13,005 nt of DNA from JAHJFW01 sp038065635 (lineage in GTDB: Bacteria; Patescibacteriota; Patescibacteriia; 2-12-FULL-60-25), in the NCBI GenBank assembly GCA_038065635.1, contig JBBTQP010000071.1:1-13005 (forward strand), given 5' to 3'. Each line of letters starts with the position of its first letter. The first letter of the stretch is position 1. Shown piece after piece: positions 7,305-12,945 of this stretch. The notes below the pieces were generated by a model, which did not search any database, had not been told where the DNA came from, and worked only from the letters and a program-made list of their open reading frames with translations. The position numbers were made by a program, and so were the translations under genes.

Positions 7305-8641
7305 ATCAATCCCTTTCGTATTTCCGCGTCGATATCCCCCGCTCCCATAAAAATCACAACGTCCTTTGGCGAAATTATCTCCATTGTCCGCTTCACAGAC
7401 TCAGCCGGATTCGGCGCGTATTCGACGGTACGCGTCACGCCGCGATCCGCGTCATGTCGGACGATGGCTTCAAGCAAATCGTGCGAGGATATTTCCTTAT
7501 CCTTATCCTCGTCGCGTCCGGCTACTTCGTAGATTTCGCAAAGAACGAGGAGATCTGCCGCGTCAAAAGAAGTTACAAAATCAAGAAACAAGCTACGCGT
7601 GCGATTGCGATGATGTGGCTGGAAACACAAAACCACGCGACGGCCAGGAAACGCTTCGTGCGCAGCTGCAAGAGTTGCCGCGACGGCCGTTGGATGATGG
7701 CCGTAGTCGGAAAAAATTGACGCCTCGCGAACTTCCGCAAGACGTTCGAACCGACGCCAGATCCCCGTGAAACCTTTTAGAGATAATGCGATGGCATCGT
7801 CTGACGCGCCAAGCTCTTTCGCCATAAGCGCGGCGCCGGTCGCGTTCATACGGTTGAATACACCGTGGACGGAGAGCGGATATTTTACGAGATTTTCTTC
7901 TGATCCGAATTTTATTATTTTGCATCCGCGTCCTTCAAGCGCAGACTGCTCCGTTTCAATTAGACGCGAGAGTCGCGGATCCGACGTGTTCACGACCACA
8001 ATCCCATTTTCTTTCACCTGTCCGACCAACTCATGAAATGACGCGATCACCGCATCGATATTTCTAAAAGTATCCGTGTGATCAAGTTCGAGATTGTTTA
8101 GAACGACGCCTTGCGGATGAAACTCCAAAAAGTGACGAGCGTACTCATCGCCTTCGATGACGAATAAATCGGACTTCCCAATGCGAAGGTTTCCGTCTGG
8201 AAAAGAAGGGACCTTGCTTCCAACTATTACGGTCGGATCCAATCCTGCTTTTTCCAAAATAAGACCGAGCATTGCCGTGGTCGTGCTTTTTCCATGAGTT
8301 CCTGTGACCAGAATCGTTTGCGCGTTCTCAAACCATTTTCCCAAAAAAGAAAAGTTCGTCATCTCCGGAATCTTTCGCTCCGCCGCTGCCATGCGTTCCT
8401 TATTCAGCACTGGCGCGGCGGAAGTTGTAATAACGAGATCACAGTCGAACGGTACGTTTTCTGCGGACTCTCCGATTTTGATCGTTGCTCCACGAGACGC
8501 GAGAATTTCCGTTTGATCGCTCGCGACAAGATCCGAACCGGATACACGCACGCCGGCAGAGATGAGCAGTTTCGCAACCGCGCTCATGTTTATTCCGCCG
8601 ACGCCGATAAAATGGACGGACTTTATTTCGTGAACATTCAT
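7301..8641 (-). CDS. murC: UDP-N-acetylmuramate--L-alanine ligase MurC (446 aa)
   Basis: MurC adds L-alanine to UDP-MurNAc using ATP, the first peptide-stem step. Seen from the N-terminus: a nucleotide-fold start FIGVGGINMS at 11-20, ATP loop GTHGKST at 114-120 (Ser where Thr is commoner), EGDEYARHFL at 163-172, LNNLELDHTDTF at 181-192, then DYGHHPTAVAATL at 312-324 and FQPHHRNRT at 340-348. The EYxxHFL pattern recalls the Firmicute-type MurC. Mpl (recycling ligase) shares parts of the middle, but the C-terminal FQPH and the pairing with murB favour MurC. I use the ATG at 8641, seven nt after a -10-like box. A TTG at 8689 would add 16 residues inside the upstream terminator. Confidence 0.95.
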   Translation of the reverse strand: MNVHEIKSVHFIGVGGINMSAVAKLLISAGVRVSGSDLVASDQTEILASRGATIKIGESAENVPFDCDLVITTSAAPVLNKERMAAAERKIPEMTNFSFLGKWFENAQTILVTGTHGKSTTTAMLGLILEKAGLDPTVIVGSKVPSFPDGNLRIGKSDLFVIEGDEYARHFLEFHPQGVVLNNLELDHTDTFRNIDAVIASFHELVGQVKENGIVVVNTSDPRLSRLIETEQSALEGRGCKIIKFGSEENLVKYPLSVHGVFNRMNATGAALMAKELGASDDAIALSLKGFTGIWRRFERLAEVREASIFSDYGHHPTAVAATLAAAHEAFPGRRVVLCFQPHHRNRTRSLFLDFVTSFDAADLLVLCEIYEVAGRDEDKDKEISSHDLLEAIVRHDADRGVTRTVEYAPNPAESVKRTMEIISPKDVVIFMGAGDIDAEIRKGLI

Positions 8642-8648
8642 AACCGAT

Positions 8649-8677
8649 AGACTACGGGAAACGCGCGAATCCGACAA
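8649..8677 (-). promoter_or_regulatory. Candidate murC promoter
   Basis: TTGTCG (8677-8672, 4 of 6) and TAGTCT (8654-8649, 3 of 6) are separated by 17 nt; the -10 edge is 7 nt from the ATG, so the transcript could start at or next to the ATG. An alternative -10, TATATT (8681-8676, 5 of 6), would give a leader of about 28 nt but lacks a good -35 and overlaps the T-rich tail of the preceding terminator. Confidence 0.3.
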
Positions 8678-8679
8678 TA

Positions 8680-8721
8680 TAAAACACAACCCCCGAGCCG
8701 TTCAGATGGAACAGTCGGGGG
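8680..8721 (-). terminator. Intrinsic terminator of the 133-aa gene
   Basis: On the minus strand CCCCCGA (8721-8715) pairs with TCGGGGG (8696-8690), and GTTC/GAAC inside extend the stem. A T-rich tract TTGTGTTTTAT follows. It begins 5 nt after the TGA of the preceding gene, so it separates that gene from murC. Confidence 0.85.
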
Positions 8722-8726
8722 CCGAG

Positions 8727-9128
8727 TCAGACGAAAAGGAGAAGTTGGTTTGGCCGTTTTGGATCAACGGCCGGTTCGCGGCGCCGCGGCTTGGCGGCGG
8801 GTTTGAGTGGACGCGCGGCCGCGACGGCTGCGCGAAGGTTGCTGTGCGTGCACTCCTTCGGGAGCGTCGAGAGAGCGCAAATCTTTTCCCACAGCCCTTT
8901 GGGCATGGCCATGAAACGGCCGTGGTCGAAGTTCCTCATGCCAACGAAACGCCTGAAGGTATCCATCGCCCTCCAATCGCTTTTAGCAGGGAACGTCGCG
9001 TACATCGCCGCTCTCTTGAACAAACTACCCTCGTGGACGACGAGCTTTTCGCACTTCGCCCTGGCTTCCATCGCGCGAACGCGAGAGCCATAGAACTCAT
9101 ACAGATCAACGATGCGATAGAGTCCCAT
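8727..9128 (-). CDS. Unknown basic protein (133 aa) with C-terminal clamp-binding-like motif
   Basis: I do not recognise the family. The gene is real by context: AAGGAGG lies 6 nt before the ATG, and an intrinsic terminator follows the TGA. The first 95 residues look like a folded soluble domain (GLYRIVDLYEFYGSRV, then aromatic and basic stretches including DTFRRFVGMRNFDHGRF), without membrane segments or signal peptide. Residues from about 96 form an Ala/Pro/Arg/Lys tail (AAARPLKPAAKPRRREP). The protein ends NQLLLFV; QLLLF fits the bacterial beta-clamp binding consensus QLxLF. The DNA is more GC-rich than its neighbours, especially in the tail. It is a single-gene transcript divergent from glyA. 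A role near the replisome or DNA repair is only an inference from the last five residues. Confidence 0.8.
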   Translation of the reverse strand: MGLYRIVDLYEFYGSRVRAMEARAKCEKLVVHEGSLFKRAAMYATFPAKSDWRAMDTFRRFVGMRNFDHGRFMAMPKGLWEKICALSTLPKECTHSNLRAAVAAARPLKPAAKPRRREPAVDPKRPNQLLLFV

Positions 9129-9182
9129 CGCCTCCCTCCTTGTTATTTAGAGAATGTGCATTTTTACTAACACCAAAATATC

Positions 9183-9200
9183 ACAAAATCACCATTTTGT
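9183..9200. promoter_or_regulatory. Palindrome in the divergent glyA / unknown-gene spacer
   Basis: ACAAAAT (9183-9189) and ATTTTGT (9194-9200) form a perfect 7-bp inverted repeat around CACC. It sits 29 bp upstream of the glyA -35 box and about 55 bp upstream of the minus-strand gene. Related AAAATGGTGA and ATTTTGGTG stretches on the minus strand flank it. It could be an operator for both genes or an AT-rich coincidence. Confidence 0.3.
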
Positions 9201-9229
9201 CAACCATCTTTGTCCTCAATTTTCCGCAA

Positions 9230-9258
9230 TTGCAAAAACAAAAATCAACGCCTATGAT
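9230..9258 (+). promoter_or_regulatory. glyA promoter
   Basis: TTGCAA (9230-9235, 4 of 6) and TATGAT (9253-9258, 5 of 6) are exactly 17 nt apart. The -10 box ends 6 nt before the ATG at 9265, so a start at the usual distance would put the first base of the mRNA on the A of that ATG. There is no Shine-Dalgarno in the region. Confidence 0.6.
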
Positions 9259-9264
9259 ATGCGA

Positions 9265-10605
9265 ATGATTACACATACATATCTCTCAAAAGAAGATCCT
9301 GAAATCGCGGGTCTTATCGCCGAAGAAGACGAGCGCCAACGAACTGGTCTCGAACTTATCCCGTCTGAAAATCACGCGTCGCCGGCCGTCATGGAGGCCC
9401 TGGCTACGACCTGTGGCGATAAATACGCCGAAGGGTATCCTGGCCGCCGCTACTACGCCGGGAACAAGGTGGTAGATAAAATCGAAAACCTCACACGTGA
9501 CCGTGCAAAAAGTCTCTTTGGTGTTCCATACGTGAACGTCGAACCTTATTCAGGAAGCCCTGCGAATTTGGCGGTTTACGTCGCGACGTGCACGCCAGGA
9601 GATACCATCATGGGACTTGACCTTCCAAGCGGAGGACACCTGACGCACGGCTGGAAAGCGTCCGTCACCTCGCAATTTTGGAAAAGCGTCCCCTACCACA
9701 CGGATGCTCGTGGGTTAATCGACATGGATGAAGTAGGCCGCTTGGCGCGCGAGCACAAACCAAAACTCATTTGGTGCGGCGCGACAGCCATGCCGCGCGT
9801 CATTGATTTTGAACCGTTCGCCAAAATCGCGGACGAGGTAGGGGCGTATTTGGTCGCCGACATTTCCCACATTGCCGGTCTCATAGTTGGAGGGCAACAT
9901 CCGAGTCCTATATCGCACGCGCATCTTGTAACGACAACGACGCACAAAACGCTCCGTGGCCCGCGTGGCGCAATTATTATGGTAACTGAAAAAGGAATTC
10001 TAAAAGATCCCGACCTTGCAAACAAAGTAGATCGCGCGATCATCCCAGGACTCCAGGGTGGTCCGCACATGAATACAATCGCAGCGATTGGAGTAGCATT
10101 GCATGAGGCGGCGCAGCCGGCGTTTAAAGACTACGCGCGGCGAGTTGTCGAAAACGCCCGTGCCCTCGCTGATGCACTCAAACGCCGCGGCTTTAAGCTA
10201 GTGACGGACGGCACGGACAACCATCTCCTGCTTATTGACCTGACGACAATCGGAGTTGGGCTCGGTGCGTACTACCATCTCGCATTGGAACGCGTTGGTC
10301 TGTATGCCAATAAGAACACTATTCCGAACGATCCAAGCTCCCCTTTCTATCCAAGCGGTTTGCGAATCGGAACTCCTGCGGCGACAACACGAGGAATGGG
10401 CGCGAACGAGATGGAGATGATCGCGAATTGGATTGCAAAAGTTTCTGAAAAAATCAAAGACCAACAACTACCGACCGAAAAAGAACAACGCATCGCCGCG
10501 TTCAAAGAATTCGCGCAAACTCTCACGACCGATCCGTATTACGAAAAACTGCAAAAAGAAGTGATGGAGATGTGCGTAAAATTTCAGGTACCGGCGCTTT
10601 CTTGA
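9265..10605 (+). CDS. glyA: Serine hydroxymethyltransferase GlyA (446 aa)
   Basis: GlyA is a PLP enzyme that interconverts serine and glycine and charges tetrahydrofolate with a one-carbon unit. Clear motifs: SENHASP at 34-40 with catalytic-region Glu35, YAEGYPGRRYYAG at 54-66, VADISHIAGL at 197-206 with the PLP-ring Asp199, TTTTHKTLRGPRG with Lys228 for the Schiff base, and GLRIGTPA with Arg367 for the substrate carboxylate. NVEPYSGSPANLAVY and MGLDLPSGGHLTHG resemble eukaryotic SHMT (PYSGSPAN) more than the usual bacterial HSGAQAN. The frame is open upstream to 9154, but I use the ATG at 9265 (alternative 9259), because a promoter -10 box lies just before it. It pairs functionally with folD downstream. 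No U-run terminator was found after it. Confidence 0.97.
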   Translation: MITHTYLSKEDPEIAGLIAEEDERQRTGLELIPSENHASPAVMEALATTCGDKYAEGYPGRRYYAGNKVVDKIENLTRDRAKSLFGVPYVNVEPYSGSPANLAVYVATCTPGDTIMGLDLPSGGHLTHGWKASVTSQFWKSVPYHTDARGLIDMDEVGRLAREHKPKLIWCGATAMPRVIDFEPFAKIADEVGAYLVADISHIAGLIVGGQHPSPISHAHLVTTTTHKTLRGPRGAIIMVTEKGILKDPDLANKVDRAIIPGLQGGPHMNTIAAIGVALHEAAQPAFKDYARRVVENARALADALKRRGFKLVTDGTDNHLLLIDLTTIGVGLGAYYHLALERVGLYANKNTIPNDPSSPFYPSGLRIGTPAATTRGMGANEMEMIANWIAKVSEKIKDQQLPTEKEQRIAAFKEFAQTLTTDPYYEKLQKEVMEMCVKFQVPALS

Positions 10606-10614
10606 TAACATTGT

Positions 10615-10650
10615 GTCATTGCGAGGAGACAGCAGACGACGCGGCAATCC
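10615..10650 (+). repeat. GTCATTGCGAGGAG / GGCAATCC dispersed repeat, copy 1
   Basis: GTCATTGCGAGGAG followed by a variable middle and GCGGCAATCC, with ATTGC and GCAAT as inverted ends. It starts 10 bp after the glyA stop. The same element in the same orientation is at 12946 and 12988. Related repeats are scattered through many bacterial genomes; no coding role is seen. Confidence 0.75.
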
Positions 10651-10689
10651 AGTCAAACAAAATCTACCATGAGCGCGACGCGTCCATTT

Positions 10690-10736
10690 TCGGATGTCCA
10701 ACACCCGATATTTTCCGAGGTCCAACCTCGGAAAAT
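10690..10736. repeat. Two adjacent hairpins sharing the loop context GTCCAAC
   Basis: The first hairpin (10690-10708) is an 8-bp stem with one mismatch, TCGGATGT / ACACCCGA. The second (10710-10736) is a perfect 12-bp stem, ATTTTCCGAGGT / ACCTCGGAAAAT. Both have the 3-nt loop CCA (TGG on the other strand) closed by GT/AC, but different stems. They lie between the convergent ends of glyA and the alanine-rich gene. Neither is followed by a T-run in either direction. Confidence 0.7.
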
Positions 10737-10739
10737 TAG

Positions 10740-10773
10740 AAAAAACCCTCCAAAGTACGCGACTTCGAAGGGT
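10740..10773 (-). terminator. Intrinsic terminator of the alanine-rich protein gene
   Basis: On the minus strand ACCCTTCGAAGT (10773-10762) pairs with ACTTTGGAGGGT (10756-10745) over a 5-nt loop, with two G-U pairs, then six T. It begins two bases after the TAA. Confidence 0.9.
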
Positions 10774-10775
10774 GG

Positions 10776-11459
10776 TTAGGAGGTGATGGTCTTGGATGTG
10801 GTAAGCGCCGTTTCCAGCCGCGAGAGTTCTTCTTGGACGGAGGCGAGCTCGTCCTCGGCAGACGCTCTCGGATCGAGATCCGGAGGGATGCGATATCGCA
10901 CGCGTTGTTCTTCCTCCAAGAGGGCTGCGATGCGAGATCGACTCTCTTCCGCCTTAGCAAGACATCGTTTGCGCTTCCGCACAAGGTGCCGACGGATGAG
11001 CGGATCCGCTACGAATAGAGCGGCTGAAATCGCAACCACGAGTGCAGTTGGGATCCAGACGATGGGCGCGAATCCTTTTACCCATCCCGCTAAAACGGCG
11101 AAGAGGAATGACGCTTGAAGAAGCAAGCGTCCTACGATTCGCTTGCGCGACGTTTTTTCGGACACCGCAAGATCTTTAGCGGCTATTACAGCCACGGAAA
11201 CGAACAAGGCGGATTCGGCGGCGAGTGCGGCAGCGGCAGCGGATGCGGATGCGGCTACTACGACTGCGAATGCGGCTACGAATGCTGCTACGTCTGCGAC
11301 TGCGTTTGCGGTTGCGGCTGCGGCTGCGGTTGCGGCTGCGGCTACGAATGCGGCTACGAATGCGGCGGACAATCCTCCGATCGCGTATGCGATGAAGAAA
11401 ACAGCGAGAGTCGCCACACTCATCACAACCTGCCAGAACAACAAGCTACGTTTTTTCAA
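10776..11459 (-). CDS. Unknown alanine-rich membrane protein with C-terminal coiled coil (227 aa)
   Basis: Not recognised as a known family. The start is a TTG at 11459: AAAGGAGGT stands 6 nt upstream and the next residues, KKRSLLFW, begin a membrane helix. An ATG at 11540 would instead add a Pro-rich leader ahead of that strong site. A membrane helix at about 6-29 is followed by a low-complexity stretch at 31-95 made of Ala with Val, Phe, Thr (repeats such as AAFV), itself hydrophobic enough to span the membrane. Two more hydrophobic segments lie at about 111-127 and 132-151. A basic stretch (RRHLVRKRKR) then leads to a charged, probably coiled-coil tail (160-220). Its own terminator follows. 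Divergent from folD, convergent with glyA. Function unknown; membrane anchoring is an inference from hydrophobicity. Confidence 0.75.
   Translation of the reverse strand: MKKRSLLFWQVVMSVATLAVFFIAYAIGGLSAAFVAAFVAAAATAAAAATANAVADVAAFVAAFAVVVAASASAAAAALAAESALFVSVAVIAAKDLAVSEKTSRKRIVGRLLLQASFLFAVLAGWVKGFAPIVWIPTALVVAISAALFVADPLIRRHLVRKRKRCLAKAEESRSRIAALLEEEQRVRYRIPPDLDPRASAEDELASVQEELSRLETALTTSKTITS
11210..11369. repeat. GC-rich tri-, hexa- and dodecanucleotide repeats inside the alanine-rich gene
   Basis: The stretch is built of GCGGCT, GCGGTT and related units. The dodecamer TACGAATGCGGC occurs twice in tandem at 11343-11366, with an 11/12 copy at 11277-11288. In the minus-strand gene they encode Ala-Phe-Val and Ala-rich repeats in frame. 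Because the units are multiples of three, loss or gain of units would change protein length without a frameshift. Confidence 0.85.
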
Positions 11460-11505
11460 AGAACACCTCCTTTCTCCGAGCCATGTCGGAAAGATAGAGA
11501 TAGCA

Positions 11506-11550
11506 TGAAACGGGGGAGGAATCAAGGGAGGCGAGATCATGCCCGTTTCA
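11506..11550. repeat. Short inverted repeat upstream of the alanine-rich gene
   Basis: TGAAACGGG (11506-11514) and CCCGTTTCA (11542-11550) are a perfect 9-bp inverted repeat with a 27-nt spacer, about 50 bp upstream of the TTG start. It may be a leader hairpin or an operator, or chance. Confidence 0.3.
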
Positions 11551-11570
11551 AACAGATGTGCATATATTTA

Positions 11571-11660
11571 TGTCATTCCCGTGCAGACGGGAATCCATTT
11601 CCTCGAAATATAAGGAATAGTATCTTCACGGTCTGGATTCCCGCCTACGCGGGAATGACA
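11571..11660. repeat. 90-bp palindromic element of the GTCATTCCCG / GGGAATCCA type
   Basis: Two 27-bp arms (11571-11597 and 11634-11660) match as inverted copies at 24 of 27 positions around a 36-nt AT-rich spacer. Each arm itself has ATTCCCG ... CGGGAAT ends, like the dRS3-type repeats known from Neisseria and similar dispersed repeats elsewhere. It ends 9 bp before the folD promoter candidate. It resembles a small non-autonomous insertion; no clear target duplication was seen. Confidence 0.8.
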
Positions 11661-11669
11661 TGGGGGTTC

Positions 11670-11699
11670 TTGCGAAAAACTTCAAAAACGCTGTATTCT
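11670..11699 (+). promoter_or_regulatory. Candidate folD promoter
   Basis: TTGCGA (11670-11675, 4 of 6) and TATTCT (11694-11699, 4 of 6) are 18 nt apart; the -10 ends 7 nt before the folD ATG. No Shine-Dalgarno is present. The geometry matches that at glyA and points to an mRNA starting at or within a base or two of the ATG. Confidence 0.45.
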
Positions 11700-11706
11700 G
11701 CAACGC

Positions 11707-12552
11707 ATGAATCTCATTGACGGCAGAACTCTTGCTCGCGAGATCCGCGAGAATGTGAAACGCGAGATCGCGGAACTTGGGTTGCATCCGCGGCTTGGGG
11801 TGCTTTTGGTTGGAGACGATCCTTCGTCGCATATCTACGTGAACTTGAAAGAAAAGGCGGCTAAAGAAGCTGGGATCGAAACGGATATTCAGCGACTTCC
11901 AGCTGACGTTCCGGATCGTGAATTGGATGGACTTATTAAAGATTGGAACGATGATCCGAGTTATGACGCGATCTTGATTCAGTTGCCTCTACCAGCTGGA
12001 CACGGAACGGATGGACTTATCGCGACCATGGATCCTAAAAAGGACGTGGACGGTTTTCATCCGCAAAATCTTTTTGCGATCAAACAAGGTGAGGGCGAGA
12101 TTTTTCCTCCGGTGCATGAGAGCATTTTGAGATTGATAGGCGCGAGCGGAACGGATCTTCGCGGATCTCATGCGGTAATTATCGCAAATTCGGACACGTT
12201 TTCCGGTCCGTTGACTCGTCTATTGGAAAAAGGAGGATCGATCGTAGCCACGATGTCGGCGGACGATCTGGATTCCGATGTACTAAAAAACGCGGACATC
12301 GTGGTGATTGCGATCGGTCGCGCGGGATTTCTAAAACGCGAAATGATAAAAGACGGCGCGTGCGTGATCGACGTCGGGACTAACAGATTGACTGACGGAA
12401 AAATCGTGGGAGATGTTGATGCGGAAAATATGAAAAACGCCACCGGCTGGCTCTCCCCTGTTCCAGGTGGCGTCGGACCGCTCACGGTCGCGCTTTTGTT
12501 GAACAATGTTTTGAAACTTGCGAAGCGTCGAACTACATCTCTTCACCGCTGA
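11707..12552 (+). CDS. folD: Methylenetetrahydrofolate dehydrogenase/cyclohydrolase FolD (281 aa)
   Basis: FolD oxidises 5,10-methylene-THF to methenyl-THF and hydrolyses it to 10-formyl-THF, downstream of the SHMT reaction. Active-site residues are in place and spaced as in the E. coli enzyme: Tyr44-x3-Lys48 (IYVNLK), Gln92 in QLPLP, and Asp115 in KKDVDGF. IDVGTNR at 221-227 and SPVPGGVGPLTVALLL at 250-265 also fit. Two parts depart from the family: FPPVHES replaces the usual PCTPxG stretch, and the dinucleotide motif GRSxIVGxP reads ANSDTFSGP at 160-168, so the Arg that binds the NADP phosphate in other family members is Asn161. Length is normal. No Shine-Dalgarno; a promoter-like -10 ends 7 nt before the ATG. 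Its last 20 bp overlap the convergent membrane-protein gene. Confidence 0.95.
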   Translation: MNLIDGRTLAREIRENVKREIAELGLHPRLGVLLVGDDPSSHIYVNLKEKAAKEAGIETDIQRLPADVPDRELDGLIKDWNDDPSYDAILIQLPLPAGHGTDGLIATMDPKKDVDGFHPQNLFAIKQGEGEIFPPVHESILRLIGASGTDLRGSHAVIIANSDTFSGPLTRLLEKGGSIVATMSADDLDSDVLKNADIVVIAIGRAGFLKREMIKDGACVIDVGTNRLTDGKIVGDVDAENMKNATGWLSPVPGGVGPLTVALLLNNVLKLAKRRTTSLHR

Positions 12553-12937
12553 TTTTGTAAGAGACGTGACGACTTTTATGCCGATATGCCGCAAACAAAA
12601 TTGCGAGAATTTCAAGTACGTATTGAACAAGAAGTTCCGTGGATACGACAGCCCAAAGTCCTTGCAAAGAAAACCTCATTCCGAAAACGGCAAACCCTCC
12701 GACCGTGACCGTAAGCCATACGGCGATAAGAGTTAGGACGTTTCGGCGACTTGGAGAGCGTTTTGAAAAAGCCCACGATGCAAAAACGAAAGCGATAAAA
12801 AACGTGACGCACCATGTGATGATACTAAGAACGATCCCGCCGAATGACGACGGAATGACGTAAGAAAACAACAGCATGATCGCCAAAAAATCCGCCGTCA
12901 GCTTTAGAATCGAGATACCCAGTGCGCGTAGAAGCAT
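12533..12937 (-). CDS. Unknown small membrane protein (134 aa, about four helices)
   Basis: Not recognised. Four hydrophobic segments are visible at roughly 5-29, 33-54, 67-86 and 91-116, separated by short basic loops (SKRSPSRR at 58-65), and the C-terminus is polar (YRHKSRHVSYKISGEE). The layout fits a small integral membrane protein with both ends probably cytoplasmic. The ATG at 12937 has no Shine-Dalgarno, like most housekeeping genes here. The TAG lies within folD, giving a 20-bp tail-to-tail overlap, so no room is left for a terminator. It starts 9 bp from the first of two GTCATTGCGAGGAG repeats. The hydrophobic pattern across the whole frame supports coding, but no motif identifies a function. 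Confidence 0.65.
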   Translation of the reverse strand: MLLRALGISILKLTADFLAIMLLFSYVIPSSFGGIVLSIITWCVTFFIAFVFASWAFSKRSPSRRNVLTLIAVWLTVTVGGFAVFGMRFSLQGLWAVVSTELLVQYVLEILAILFAAYRHKSRHVSYKISGEEM

Positions 12938-12945
12938 ATTTTTTC

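Noticed and set aside
8642..8689. TTG start at 8689 for murC
   Set aside because: It lies in the T-tract of the upstream terminator, has no SD, and adds 16 residues before the normal MurC nucleotide-fold start.
8706..9170. Plus-strand frame of 154 codons opposite the 133-aa gene
   Set aside because: It starts within the terminator hairpin of the minus-strand gene and has no SD, whereas the minus-strand frame has a strong SD and terminator.
11143..11508. Second Ala-rich plus-strand frame across the same repeats
   Set aside because: Any frame through these repeats is low complexity. There is no SD, and it is antisense to the supported gene.
11539..11613. 24-codon plus-strand reading frame with GGGAGG upstream (MPVSNR...)
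   Set aside because: Most of it is translation of the dispersed GTCATTCCCG repeat (VIPVQTGIH), a well-known source of false small proteins.
11115..11720. Plus-strand open frame rich in Cys and Gly, which could look like a metal-binding or keratin-like protein
   Set aside because: It is the other-strand reading of the GCGGCT-type repeats. The minus-strand frame has the strong SD, membrane helices and a terminator right after its stop; this one has none and runs into folD.
10..12937. UGA recoded as glycine, as in Gracilibacteria and Absconditabacteria
   Set aside because: secD, murC, glyA and folD all end at TGA at their normal family lengths, and no in-frame TGA is needed inside any gene.
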